From Allium sativum (Eukaryota > Streptophyta > Magnoliopsida > Asparagales > Amaryllidaceae), in contig CM060911.1 in the NCBI GenBank assembly GCA_030737875.1, positions 96,740,599-96,804,598 of the forward strand: 64,000 bases of DNA, read 5' to 3'. The position numbers were made by a program, and so were the translations under genes. Below the pieces are notes generated by a model. That model searched no databases, was not told the origin of the DNA, and worked only from the letters and a program-made list of their open reading frames with translations. How positions within the stretch are numbered: the stretch's first letter is position 1; the number at the start of each line of letters is the position of its first letter. Positions 13,801-26,456 of the stretch are shown piece by piece.

Positions 13801-16692
13801 ATTATTGAATGTTCAACGTCTTTTAGTTTAAAAACCAATGGGTGATATTGGTTGGGTATTTGGCAGCGTATGGCCAATAAAATCAATCGATTTATAGATA
13901 TTGATTCACCGTCAGGTGAGTCAATAGAGGTGAAGTTATAAAATGCATTTTATAACTGGAGATAGATTTTTGAACAGATTATTTTGAATAAAAGTTATTC
14001 AAGAGAAACAAATAAATATTTTATTTATGTAAGACTTTAAATTATTTTTAATTGATTTTATAAAGCAAGTTCCGATGTAAATCAGATTGATAAGTACGAG
14101 ATAGGAAATAAAATCACATAGTTAGAATTGGATAATCGTTTTGTTAAGAAAACCATTAATGGGATTTATTTAAATTAATTATATAATTAATTAATTTAAA
14201 GTGAGAATTTATTTGGAATGGGCTAACGAGATAATCAAGTTGAGTGAATTAAATCGACCATTTTGAATTTGAATTGATTATCGAATTAATGTGTTTTTGG
14301 ATTAAATATCGTTTAAATGTAGATATGGTTTTGAAAAGGGTTTAAGGTAAACCAGGATTTATAAATGAGTTTCAAAGTGTAAATCGTTAATATTGAATTA
14401 ACGTTATTTGAAAATGAAATCAAGAGGGGAATTTGAAATAAGATTTCAAAAGTGGGGAATGGTCGAACAGATTTGAAAGAAGATTGGAAATAAATGAATA
14501 TGGTTAAAGAAGTGAGTTATAGGGTTGTATAACTAAACCCCAGTTATAATGGAATGTATTTCGAGATGGAAATAGGAATATTGATTTTGTGATTACAACT
14601 GATATTCATCTGAGGATATGGACGTTGTTTGATCAAGGTCTGAGAGGTAATTAAAATACCCCAACTTGAACGACATCGGGATTATCTGAAGATGATATTA
14701 GTTGGTGATCGTAAAAGAGGTTCATGATAAGACAACGAATGTTTTGAAAGGGAAATAGAATGGAAATTGTATATGTTTATAAAGTATTTTGCTAAGTATT
14801 ATAACGTAATGGTTCTGAGGACATTAGTATATAAAAACATAGTTATTCGGCTAAGTTGCCATTTCGTACGACTGCTAGCGTAATTCGCAGGGCTGTAGAT
14901 AGCCTACGGTGGTCGGATGTTTCCTGAGGGAATCAGGCGTAACCATTGTGATCGCTATGATCTAGAGTCAAGCGAATGGAGTTAAGACGAATGTTAATTA
15001 ATCAATTAGAGTTATTCAAATATCGTATTTTTGAATATTAAAAGAATTGGAAGTTTCAATTTAACAACAAGGAAATTAGTTTGTCAAAGGCCAAGTGATG
15101 CTGAATACTGGACCAGTGAACTCATTGGAGTGTCATGATTGAAGCACTGATTATTTTGATAGTTAAAACACCAACTATCAAAATCTGGCCAATACGATTG
15201 TTGGTATGGAAAGACCGGGATCAAATGTATATTCGAAAACCATTCCGACCAACAAGTACGTGAAGATATCAGAAGATGATCGAGATGGTGCTGTGAAGAC
15301 CGTGGGTTTTCACAAACGGAAGAACCACTAACGTTCTCTGCCTGGCAAGCAGAGATAAACTGTGATTCTGTCATGGTTGGAATCTACGGGTTGCAAGGAC
15401 TTCTCGCTACTGATCCATGGGGTGATTCCCATATGGATGCGGTAGGAGAGTGCCTTCGGTTCATCCTGTTCCTGGATGACGTATATGGATGAATGTTTGA
15501 CAGAGTATTTCCAAAGGATCACGTACGTTGATTTCTTCAAACGTGCTATTGTTGTTGGCGGAGAATTGCCGCTCTCTTAGCTTCCAGCTAGAGTATTTTT
15601 TGTGGATATCAATTAGTGATATATGATGGATTTGACGATGTGGCATTCAAAGTGAATGACGACCAGATGTTCAAGAGTTAATTCTGGCCTCAAGCCTCAT
15701 CAACCGGGAAATGACAAAAATCGGGCAGGCAGCATGGCTATGTGGGTCGCTCCCATTAGGATGTATGATCACCTATCTAGAGGAAATCCTATTTGTTTCT
15801 TAATCTATGATTCGATGCTGTCCCTTGTCGGGAGACGGTTGCTGATCCCAACCGTCGGTGATATACATTCGATACACTCAAGCGAAATGAGTGGTCGGTC
15901 ATGTGAGGGCCAGGTTGCAAGAAGTTCTTGTTGAACCCAGTGTATTCGTCTCTAGAGATACACTATTAGAAGGTGGATCCATACCTTGTCAAGTTGGAAT
16001 CCAATCTCCAATAAGCGCCTGCGGTTTTGATTGTATACTATATATGTGAAGCGTGAGATGCAAGCGTTCCACTAAATTGATATTTACTTGTATTTAGACA
16101 TTATTATAATATCAGAACAAGATATTGGTTTCAAAACTGTTTTGGGTTATCGTAAGGTAAAAACCGTCCGTATTTATGTGTGGATTTGGTCTTACGATTA
16201 CCCTTTTCTTTTGAAAGGATTTGTGAACTTAAAAATCAATCTGGATGATTACTCTTAATACTGTGCGAGTTTATCTCACTCTGGTTCACCAGACTGACCC
16301 GGTGTTTTGTAAATGCTCGGGTTAGGCCGGGTTGTATAGGTTCAGGTTATCGACTGCTGTGAAGAGACGAGCTGGAAGAGTTCAGACGTATGATATTATT
16401 AATATTCCGCTGTGTGTTATATGAGGACAGATTAGTATCACTGTCCAGATGTGTACTCTGATATTGTAAGTATTTTAAAGCTTTCAATAAAGATTATTTC
16501 TGTATTATATTTTGTTCCGCTGCGGTGTGAGACTCTGTGTGGTGTTTCTTCTTCTTCTATTCTAATATTTCTATCTTATCTATTCTCACCCTCTAACTTC
16601 TTTCTATTAATGATCTGGAATGTTCGATGTCTGAATGGTCAACATGATAGTTTGATGTTGATTTTCGGAGTCGAAAATCCCAGTTCGTTACA
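10811..16692 (+). repeat. Family A 3' LTR (5882 bp)
   Basis: Direct copy of 3491-9367. The 5-bp length difference comes from small indels such as a longer TA run near 12470. It ends GTTACA and is followed by the TSD ATATA. Confidence 0.9.
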
Positions 16693-16697
16693 ATATA
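16693..16697. repeat. Target-site duplication (right) of family A element
   Basis: ATATA directly after the LTR end; it pairs with 3486-3490. Confidence 0.85.
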
Positions 16698-17114
16698 TCT
16701 CATATATATGTTAAAAATAATATTTTTAACTAGCTATTAATTTTTCTAACACATTTTAGAATATTTCGGCAGCATACCAATGCGATATTAAAACTGGAAT
16801 AAGGTCTAGCCTTATCCCTAGCCTAATACTGGCCCGCACCATACACAAACCATCAATCCAATCAATTATACCACAGTACAGTCCATTTCACTACCATAAT
16901 CAAATCAAGCAGAACATCCAAATAAATAAATACTCAACTACCCCCAATGCCATTTACGACACCATAAGTGGCTACTCGCGGAATATGAAATCTGTGTGTC
17001 GGTAATATCCATACATCGCTTTCAATTTATGTGATTGTGCGAATTCGATTGTTAAACTTCATGTAATTCAAATTTAAATCCATACTAGAAATTTCTATTT
17101 ATTTACAGATATAA
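16693..17114 (-). mobile_element. Inverted family B giant-LTR fragment (right part)
   Basis: Continuation of the copy at 1-3490 after the family A insertion. On the minus strand it matches the forward family B tract containing the GATAAGGCTAGGCCTTGTCC region (forward near 19537 and 25207) and the TTTTCTAAAATA-GTTAGAAAA block. It is cut at 17114 by another family B LTR in the opposite orientation. The remainder must lie to the right of the window. Confidence 0.75.
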
Positions 17115-17339
17115 TGTAACAACCCGAAAATCTGGGCCAGTTTATAATTTTTATTTTGGCAATTTTAGCGAATTTTGCATATTTAAAATGAATTATTTTA
17201 AATAAAATCGACGGAAAATTTATTTTTTATAGAATTCGAACGTATATATTATATACGTTGTCGTTAGAATATAATAATTATATATAATTATAAATATAAT
17301 TGAAAATGGCGCGGTAGTTCGATAATTCGATTTCAAACT

Positions 17340-17900
17340 TCAATTGAACATACCAGGAGCAGAACAATCCGGATTTTAGTGAAACCAAAAATAATGGAAT
17401 CTTATTGTGAATATCTTTCCAAAGAATCCGAAAAATCGAAATTTCATAGCGGGAATCAAAAGATATGTCCAGTTGAAAATTCTGAATAGTCGCTATGGAA
17501 TTCAGGCCCTTAAAAATAGACATTTTGCAAACGACCTCGGATTTCGACGAAACCACTTTTGTTGGATCCGTGATGTCAAATTATTGTTAGATTCCAAATT
17601 TCATAATTTTTCGAATCAATATGTGAGCGTGGCAAAGTTAAACGCGTTTGACCAGTTTTAGTCAATTTTAATCGACTGGAAAATGGCCATTTTTCAAACA
17701 GTCTCAGAATTCGATGAAATTAGTTTCGTTAGGACCGTATCATCAATACGAAGCTAGAAAATATTTTTCGGGAATTTATAGAGTTAGTATGTGACCCCGG
17801 TAAATTGAAATGCGCGCTCAAATTCAATATATAGAGTTATATGTTGGTTTTGACAAAAACTGATCGTAACGACCGAATCAGCCTGCAATACATATCCCAT
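17340..17900 (+). repeat. ~168-bp periodic motif array in family B LTR
   Basis: Degenerate motif copies with GAAAC-equivalent positions at about 17381, 17549, 17716 and 17885, spaced 168, 167 and 169 bp. The same spacing is seen at 23295, 23463, 23630 and 23801 in the next copy and recurs in the 33326 copy. Confidence 0.65.
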
Positions 17901-17984
17901 TGTGTTCGGAGTGGGGGTAATTAGCTATGGACGACAGGCGGTGGGACTCGTTTAGAGGTCGTATGAAAAAGTCAACTTTTAGAA

Positions 17985-18354
17985 ATTAAATTAAAATAAA
18001 TCCTCCCCTCTCGCCCTTATCTCTCTTAGCCCCCCCCCCCCCCCCCCCCCCGTTAAAATCGATTTCAAAATCGAAATGAAAAAAAAGAAAGGGGAGGAGC
18101 TGTCGCTCCTCCACCGGGGAGCAACCGCACCCCGACGCCCACGCCGCCGCCCCCTCTTCTTCTTCCCCCACCTCCTTCTTCGCGATCAACGCGAACCCCC
18201 AGGCCTCGCGGGACCCGTAGCTACCCAGAGCCCAACCCAAACCCTCTGCCTCCGCCCAGTCAACCCCCGCGCCCCTCTCTCCCGATGAAGCCACCTGCGA
18301 CGACCTCGAGCCACGTTCAACCACCAGCCCTCCATCCCGATTCGACGATTTACA
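17985..18354 (+). other. GC-rich leader-like segment, non-homologous to other family B copies
   Basis: Contains a 22-bp poly-C run (18030-18051) and a GC-rich, proline/arginine-biased stretch, ending at ACA before GTAAGT (18355). In the other family B LTRs the equivalent interval (about 23900-24375) has unrelated sequence and also ends near a donor-like GTAGTT. Open frames here look like composition artefacts. Confidence 0.5.
18030..18051 (+). repeat. Poly-C run
   Basis: An uninterrupted run of about 22 C. Its length in an assembly is unreliable. Confidence 0.9.
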
Positions 18355-18559
18355 GTAAGTTTTTGAATTCATTTGTTTTTAAAAACTGTTTTTCTTTGTT
18401 ATTAGAACTGATTTTGTATTGTTTATAAAGGGAAGATCTTTATTGTTTAGCAGGAACTGATTTTTACTATGCAATGTGAAATGATCTTTATCATGAAGAA
18501 AAAATTAGATTTTTATTATATAATAGCAATGATTTTTAAATATATAATAGAAAGTTTGA

Positions 18560-19240
18560 ATTTTTATACTTTGAAAGATTAGATTTTTAAAATAGAAAAG
18601 ATTAGATTTTTAAAATAGAAAAGATTAGATTTTTGAAATAGAAAAGGTTAGATTTTTAAAATTGAAAAGATTAGATTTATGAAATTGAAAAGGCAAAATC
18701 TTTGAAATTGAAAAGGCGAAATCTTTGAAATTGAAAAGGCGAAATCTTTATATTTGAAAAGGCGAAATCTTTATATTTGAAAAGGCGAAATCTTTATATT
18801 TGAAAGGGCGAAATCTTTATATAGAAAATAGTGATGTAAAAATAGAATTTTTATCTATACAGTAGCGATGTAAAAATAGAATTTTTATCTATACAGTAGC
18901 GATGTAAAAATAGAATTTTTATCTATATAGTAGCGTTGTAAAAATGGAATTTTTATCTAAATAGCGAAGTAAAAATTCGATTTTTATATATTGAATAGCG
19001 AAGTAAAAATTCGATTTTTATATATTGAACAGTGAAGTAAAAATTCGATTTTTATATATTGAACAGCGAAGTAAAAATTCGATTTTTATATATTGAATAG
19101 CGAAGTAAAAATTCGGTTTTTATATATTGAATAGCGAAGTAAAAATTCGGTTTTTATATGTTGAATAGCGAAGTAAAAACAGGATTTTTATATATTGAAT
19201 AGCAATATAAAAATGTGATTTTTATATATGTAGTGGCTAA
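18560..19240 (+). repeat. Minisatellite tracts in family B LTR
   Basis: First, short AT-rich units of the form GAAAAGATTAGATTTTTAAA / GAAAAGGCGAAATCTTT. Then units of about 33 bp containing GTAAAAATTCGATTTTTATA and TTGAATAGCGAA, repeated about seven times. The 23026 and 33326 copies have only one or two of the latter units. Confidence 0.85.
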
Positions 19241-20207
19241 GGGCAACGAAAGTGACAAAAGGCTAGCACGGTGAAGATGTTCTACAAAGGAAGTGCCGTG
19301 GAGTTAGGATAGCTATCTGTGAGAACTTCTCACCTTTTAAAATTTCTTTTTCTAGTTATATATATATACTAGGATGCAGATGGTGTTTAGTAGCACCCGA
19401 CACCATTGTCCACAGACCATGGACTTGTTTGTTTGGTTGTGTAGTTGGTTAGATTATTTGATTTGAACTTGATTGTTTGGTGAAATGGAATGGATTGATT
19501 GATATGTGTATGGCGAGGGCCATTATTAGACCGGGGATAAGGCTAGGCCTTGTCCCGTTTCTAGTATCGTGCCGTTATGTCGCCGGAATTTTCTAAAATA
19601 AGTTAGAAAAATAAAAATTTCATTTTTACTCTGTGAATGAACTGAATAGAAATTCATGTGTTAAAATAAAATATTTTATCGTTAAAAATATAATTTTTAA
19701 CATGAATATGAATATAGTAAATGTGAATAAATAAATATTCATTTACAAACCGGACGGTTTGTTTATGTACACCTATTTGAAGGACATTGATTGGGACGAT
19801 AAATTTTACACATCGCCCAACTGCACAAATAAAATCTGTGTTTGATTGTTTGAAACCCCACACGGGTATTGGGATAAAAGACGGCATACACTAATCCCAA
19901 TAATTAGTTGTATGTCGATCGATGGATCTACAGGCTGTTATAAGCGTTAGATATCTATATTTGATGCTTATACAGTGTAGTGCACTTTGGATGATGGTTG
20001 GCTATGTATCGTTGCTATTATATACATGTGTTGAATGGAATCCATATAATTAACTTTATATGGTAATTGATTGGGCCTCATTCCAATTTAGAAGGTAAAG
20101 AATATTATAAAATAAAGGTTCATGTGTTGACAGTACTCATCCGTTGAGATTAGTCATGTGTTGAACGAAATATTTTAACAATAAAATTTACATCTTTATC
20201 ATATATG

Positions 20208-20340
20208 AAATTAGAAATTAACTGGAAAATAGATGAGATGAGTGGTCTCCTGGATATTGATCTGATGTTGGTTTCGGCCTTCGGGGTTAATATTCAGGGA
20301 ATCGTTCTCTTACTAATTTACGATTGGAGTCTGATTTGAA
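20208..20340 (+). repeat. ~130-bp dispersed block, copy 1
   Basis: Matches 22420-22555, sharing GGTCTCCTGG, TATTGATCTGATGTTGGTT and a CTCTCTTACT-like block. It is absent from the equivalent site in the other family B LTRs, so it looks inserted. Identity unknown. Confidence 0.6.
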
Positions 20341-20569
20341 ATCAAACGATAGATACCATAATTTTTATAAAATATATTAAATAACAAAAATAGTCACACG
20401 TGGACAATACTCATTCATTGAGATTAGTCGTGTGTTGACAAAACTATTGAGTCATGTATTGAAAGAAATATAGATTCATTTGTTGAATAGAAAAACGAAG
20501 TTATTGAAATATATAAAGCCGTGTTGATTAGAAATGCGCTATTTTGACGCGAACGATATTTATATCGAT

Positions 20570-21300
20570 TATATTCGAATTTGAATTGGATCGAATAGAA
20601 AACAAATTCGAATTGAATTGAAAAGAAACCGAATTTGATTTGAATTGAAAAGAAACCGAATTTGATTTGAATTGAAAAGAAAACGAATTTGAATTGAATT
20701 GAAAAGAAACCGAATTTGATTTGAATTGAAAAGAAACCGAATTTGATTTGAATTGAAAATAAAACGAATTTGAATTGAATTGAATAGAAAACGAATTCGA
20801 ATTGAATTGAATAGAAAACGAATTCGAATTGAATTGAAAAGAAAACGAATTCGAATTTAATTGAATAGAAAACGAATTTGAATTGAATTGAATAGAAAAC
20901 GAATTCGAATTGAATTGAAAAGAAAACGAATTTGAATTGAATTGAATAGAAAACTAATTTGAATTGAATTGAATAGAAAACGAATTCGAATTGAATTGAA
21001 ACGAAAACGAATTTGAATTGAATTGAATAGAAAACGAATTCGAATTGAATTGAAAAGAAAACGAATTTGTATTGAATTGAATAGAAAACGAATTTGAGTC
21101 GAATTGAATAGAAAACGAATTTGAGTCGAATTGAATAGAAAATGAATTCGAATTGAATTGAATAGAAAACGAATTCGAATTGAATTGAATATAAAACGAA
21201 TTCAAATTGAATTGAAAACGAATTGAAATAGAAAAAAAATCGATTTGAAATGAATTGAAATTGAAATGAAATTTGAATTGAATTGAAATGAATTTTAAAA
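20570..21300 (+). repeat. 27-bp minisatellite (GAATTGAATTGAATAGAAAA type)
   Basis: More than twenty units built from GAATTGAATTGAATAGAAAA and CGAATTYG. Because 27 is a multiple of three, the minus strand stays open across 20954-21796 and reads as a repetitive peptide. This is a repeat artefact, not a gene. The other family B LTRs carry far fewer units (26085-26240, 61190-61385). Confidence 0.9.
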
Positions 21301-21421
21301 CGAATTTGTAAGGGAAAAATTCAATTTTGATTTGAATTGGAAATGGAAGTTGAAATGTTTTTGAAACGAATTTAAAACTATTTATAAACTTCGTTTTAAA
21401 TAGAAATCGACGAAATATATA

Positions 21422-21428
<7 letters not shown>

Positions 21429-21457
<29 letters not shown>
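21429..21457. repeat. (AT)n microsatellite
   Basis: Pure AT run. The same locus has a 66-bp AT run at 26457-26522 and a broken one near 61634-61664. Confidence 0.9.
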
Positions 21458-21459
<2 letters not shown>

Positions 21460-22419
21460 GGCCTGAATAAAACGCACGGCGCCGCGGCAGTTCGTAAATT
21501 TCGACCACTAACTTCGAACGGACATTACGGGAGATCCGACCGTCGGATTCTCCTAAAATCGGAACCGTTGGGTTCGTATCGAAAAGAGCTTTCAAACGAA
21601 TGTTAGAAATTTGAAATCTAACGGTTGGATTTGGAGATACGTCACAATCAAATTTGGAAAAGGTCGATGTAAGAGCAGTTTGATGGCCATTGTTGGAAAT
21701 CGACTGTACGGGCCTTGATAAAATTATTAAAAATACTAATAATTTGTGTAAAATCATAAGAAATGATTTGGGAAAAATTAGGATGAAAAACTCCATATTT
21801 GAAAAGATAAAAATAAATTTTTTTCGAAATGAACTAGTTTTGAACTAAAATCAAAATCCATTTATTTTTAAATATATAAATTGGATTTGAAATGGATTTT
21901 AAATAGAATTGATTAGTGGGTTTATCGTGAAGGGTGTTTTAAATAACACTTGTTCTTTAACCCGATAATAAATAGAATGTGATTTGGGTTTATCGTGAAC
22001 TGTGTTTTAAATTACATTTGTTCTTTAACCCAGAAAAAGGAGTTTTAAAGAATCTGCAATTAGATCGAAATGTGAATTGATAATCTAAATTATCAAATTT
22101 GGAAAATGAGCGAGGATGGAGTATTACCAGTTTTGCTCCCAAGCGATAGTTAAATCTTTAATTAGATTTGAACGTGAAATGGTAATTAATTTTACCGATA
22201 AAACCACGGTGTTAGATATGGAGTATTACCAGTTTTTCTTCATGGGATGAATAGGTTGGGATTGGTAAATAAAATAAATAATTACTTCGGTGTGGTTCGC
22301 TAATCTCGACTAGTTTGGAAAACCGTAATTTGATTTGAAATGACATCCAAAGGAAGATTAAAGAATAAATTCAAAGAATTTATCTTGGATAAAATTAATG
22401 GGAACTTTCCCCTAAGAAT

Positions 22420-22555
22420 GTGAAATTTAGAAACTAGCTGTAGGTTAGTTAAGAAGAATGGTCTCCTGGGTATTGATCTGATGTTGGTTTCGGCCTCCGG
22501 TGTTAATATTTGGGGAATTGCTCTCTTACTGATTTACGGTTAGTGACTGATGAAT
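22420..22555 (+). repeat. ~130-bp dispersed block, copy 2
   Basis: Second copy of the block at 20208-20340, placed between sequences that are adjacent in the 23026 copy (near 30660). A weaker resemblance occurs inside the chromovirus near 50984-51045. Confidence 0.6.
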
Positions 22556-23020
22556 TGAAATGAGGCGTATGTTGTGTTTGTGTAACATTTGTTTTTAATA
22601 TACGCGGGTTGTTCGGAAAGGCCGGGTTTATACCCATTCTGAATAACCGATTTGACGATAAGTCGAAGATGATGACGATGGTCGAAGACCGGAAGTCTTC
22701 ACATCATTTGGATAATTACTGACGATCCTGATTGGGCTGTACACCCAAAAGGATGGAAATAGTTGGTGGTCGTCCAGACGTACTTGGAGATCGATGGATA
22801 TGCGAGGAAAGTTCCTCCGGTTTCGTTCAGACCCAGAACGAACTTGTAAATGGATTGTGTGTCTGACATTGGATTTTATTCTGTGTTGATTGATTTCTGT
22901 TAAATATATATCTGTTTGGCGGCGGATAATTTATTCTCTTGCTCAACGCCCTTCTCTGAGACGTACGAGCTCAGAGGTTGTATATCAATGGACATCAGTC
23001 GCATGGCATGAATTTCCTGT

Positions 23021-23025
23021 GTGGC
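23021..23025. repeat. Presumed left target-site duplication of family B element
   Basis: GTGGC before TGTAAC. The right partner should lie just outside the window, about 280 bp past its end. Confidence 0.5.
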
Positions 23026-23917
23026 TGTAACAACCCGAAAATCTGGGCCAGTTTAAAATTTTTATTTTGGCAATTTTAGCGAAATTTGATTATTTAAAAT
23101 GAATTATTTTAAATAATATCGACGAAGAAATTTCTTTTGAATGAAATTCAATCGTATATAGTTATATAGATCGACGTTAGAATATAAATAATTATATATA
23201 ATTATAAAAGGAATTGAAAATGGTGCGGTAGTTCGATAATTCGATTTCAAACTTCAATTGAATGTTCCGGGTGCAAAACAATCCAGATTTTAGCGAAACC
23301 AAAAATAATAGGATCTATTTGGGAATATCTTTCCAACGAATCCGAAAAATTGAAATTTCATAGCGGGGATAAAAAGATATGTCCAGTTGAAAATTCTGAA
23401 TAGTCGCTATGGAATTCAGGCCCTTAAAAATGGAAATTTTGCAAACGACCTCGGATTTCGATGAAACCACTTTTGTTTGATCCGTGATGTCAAGTTATTG
23501 CTAGGTTTCAAATTTCATAATTTTTCGAATCAATATGTGAGCGTGGCAAAGGAAAACGCGTTTGACCAGTTTTAGTTGATTTTAATCGACTGGAAAATGG
23601 CCATTTTTCAAACGGTCTCAGAATTCGACGAAACTAGTTTTGTTAGGACCGTATCGTCAATACGAAGCTAGAAATAATTTTTTTGGAATTTTCTGAATCA
23701 GTATGTGACCCCGGTAATTTAAAATGTACGTTCAAATTGAATATATACTGATTTATATTTTAATCATGATGGAAACTGATCGTAACGGTCGAATTGGCCT
23801 GCAATACATATCCCATTGTGTTCGAAATGAGGGTAATTAGCTAAGGGCGACAGTCGTTGGGGTTGATTTGGAGTACGTATGTAAAATCTCGTTTATTGGA
23901 ATTAAATAATAACTTAA

Positions 23918-23927
23918 TATATATATA
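23918..23927 (+). promoter_or_regulatory. Candidate TATA box of family B LTR
   Basis: TATATATATA followed by a more GC-rich stretch of about 430 bp that ends at a donor-like AAAG before GTAGTT (24376). The matching site in the 3' LTR is at 34218. The promoter role is inferred. Confidence 0.4.
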
Positions 23928-26454
23928 CCCTTTTGAAGCGGTCAAAACCCTTGTTCTTTGAGATGCCGTGGTCAGCATTTTGACCTGCGCCCCCAAAAAG
24001 AAATCAACGGCGATTTCTTTTTCAAATCAATCCCTCATTCAAACTGAAAATCCACACATCGATCCACGAAACCCTAAGTACAAATCTCCTTAGCGTGGAG
24101 AGATCCTTCAATCTAAAGGGTGGGATGTTATTTAGAGGCGTGAGCAATCAGTAATCAGCCCTCAAAGCCGTCTAGTTCAGGCGAGTTTTCAGCGCCGTTC
24201 AGGCGAGCGAGTTCGCTAGAACTCTGGCGATAGGTGGCGCCCTCCGAGGTGCAGCCCGTCGTGGCATTGGATCATCCTCCGGCGCAGTGTTCTGATGGCA
24301 ATTCCGAACCCTAGAACTCGAGCTGATGGGTCAACGCAAGGGAAGAACGACAGACTGTTCTGTGGAGGAAGAAAGGTAGTTTTCTACTACATAAAAATTC
24401 AGTTTTAACATTTGAAAAATGCAGTTTTTTTCTTTTTATATATTGAGTAATTCATATATATGATTTTGAAAAATAAAATAACTTTGTTTTGAAAAATAAA
24501 AAAACTTTGTTTTGAAAAATAAAATAACTTTGTTTTAAAATATAAAATACCATTCATTTGAAAATATAAATAGCATGACTTTAAAAATATGAATTATACG
24601 TGAAGTGATATGTAATAAAAATATGATTTTTATGTTTTTAGAATAATAAAAATACAATTTTTATTAATGTACAGTAATAAAAATATGATTTTTATTAATA
24701 AGGAGTATTAAAAATACGATTTTTATATAGCAGAAATAATAAAAATATAATTTTTATTCGAAGTGGAGCGATAAAGAAATATAATCTTTACTATATAGTA
24801 GCGTCGATAAAAATATTTTCATTGTGAGAAAAATTCGATTTTTATATATTGAATAGCGAAGTAAAAATTCGATTTTTATATATTAAATAGCGAAGTAAAA
24901 ATTCGATTTGCTACAGCAACGAAGATGACAAAAATGCGATAACGATGAAGATTTCTATCAAAGAAGAGTCAAGATGATTGGATAGCAATTTGTGAGAATT
25001 TCTCACCTTTCAATTTCTTTTTCTAGTTATATATATATACTAGGATGCAGACGGTGTTTAGTAGCACCCGACACAATCGTCCACAGACCATGGACTTGTT
25101 TGTTTGGTTGTGTAGTTGATTAGATTATTTGGTTTGAATTGAATTGTTTGGTGAAATGAAATTGATTTGATTGATGTGTGAATGGCGTGGGCCTTCACTA
25201 GACCGGGGATAAGGCTAGGCCTTGTCCCGTTTCTAGTATCGTGCCGTTATGCCGCCGAAATTTTCTAAAATATGTTAGAAAAATAAAAATATCATTTTAT
25301 TGAATAAATGAACCGAATAGAATATTCATAGTTTGAATAAAATATTTTGATCGTTAAAAATATAATTTTTAACATGGAAGCGAATAAAATAAAATATTCA
25401 TTCACAAACTGGACGGTTTGTTTATGCACACCGATTTGACTAACATTGATTGGGACGATAAATTTTACACATCGCCCAACTGCACAAATAAAATCAGTGT
25501 TTGATTGTTTGAAACCCCACACGGGTGTTGGGATGAAATTTGAAGTTCACTCATCCTGATTGATTAAATATGTCGGTCGATGGATCGACAGGCTGTTATA
25601 AGCGTTAGATATCTATATTTGATGCCTATACAGTGTAGTGCACTTTAGATGATGGTCGATTATTTATCGTTGCTATTATATACATTTGTTGTATGGAATC
25701 CATATAATTAACTTTATATGGTAATTGATTGAGCCTCATTCCAATCGGAAAAATAAAGAATATTATAAGATAAAGGTTCATGTGTTGACCGTACTCATCC
25801 GTTGAGATTAGTCTTGTGTTGAAGAAAATATTTTAATAATAAAATTTACATCTTTATGAATATAAAATAAAGGTTCATGTGTTGACAGTACTCATCCGTT
25901 GAGATTAGTAATGTGTTGAACGAAACATTTTGAAATAGAATATTTGAAAATAGAAATATATGAAGCCGTGTTGATTAGATTGACCCATTTTGACGTGAAT
26001 GATATTTATATCGATTTTATTCATTTTAAAATGAATATTGAAAAGTGATTTCAAAATCGAATATTTAAGAATTGAATTTGAATCGAATTGAATAGAAAAC
26101 GAATTTGAATTGAATTGAATAGAAAACGAATTTGAATTGAATTGAATAGAAAACGAATTTGAATTGAATTGAATAGAAAACGAATTCAAATTGAATTGAA
26201 TAGGAAACGAATTTGAATTGAATGGAATAGAAAACGAATTTGAATTGAAAATGAATTGAAATAGAATTGAAATCGATTTGAATTGAAATTGAAATAGAAT
26301 TGAAATCGATTTGAATTGAAATCGAATAGAAGTGAATGTAGAAAGAATTTATAATGGAAAATTCAATTTGAATTTGAATTTGAATTAAAGGTTGAAATTG
26401 TTTTTAAAACAAATTTGAAATGATTTATAAAATTCGTTTTAAAAAGGAAATCGA

Positions 26455-26456
<2 letters not shown>

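Larger units (their letters stand above)
3491..16692 (+). mobile_element. Complete family A giant-LTR non-autonomous retrotransposon (LARD-like)
   Basis: A 13.2-kb element with two nearly identical direct LTRs (3491-9367 and 10811-16692) beginning TGTAA and ending TTACA. It has an initiator-tRNA-Met-type primer-binding site, a polypurine tract and a 5-bp TSD (ATATA). The internal region is only 1443 bp and shows no gag, protease, RT or integrase. The end of the internal region (GAGGACGAAATT, then AAGGGGGGAAGAA) resembles the 3' end of plant chromoviruses. I infer a non-autonomous chromovirus derivative of the large-retrotransposon-derivative type that would need proteins supplied by another element. 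It is inserted in an inverted family B LTR. Confidence 0.88.
17115..23025 (+). mobile_element. Family B LTR, forward, interrupted (5' 5.9 kb)
   Basis: Starts TGTAACAACCCGAAAATC and follows the family B LTR up to CTGTGTGGC at 23025, where a complete family B element begins. In the inverted copy at 1-240 the same place continues without interruption into ATGCTGAGATG. This shows that the missing last ~1.2 kb of this LTR was displaced by the insertion and should lie beyond the window. It differs from the other family B LTRs by a replaced leader (about 17985-18354), expanded repeat arrays and two ~130-bp insertions. No gene is present. Confidence 0.8.

Noticed and set aside
18076..18372. Arginine/proline-rich and glycine-rich open frames on both strands
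   Set aside because: Composition artefacts of a GC-rich stretch beside a poly-C run; no recognisable protein family.
20954..21796. 280-codon minus-strand open frame with repeated FNSNSFSIQ-like units
   Set aside because: It is the translation of a 27-bp minisatellite within an LTR and has no conserved domain; sister LTRs lack it.
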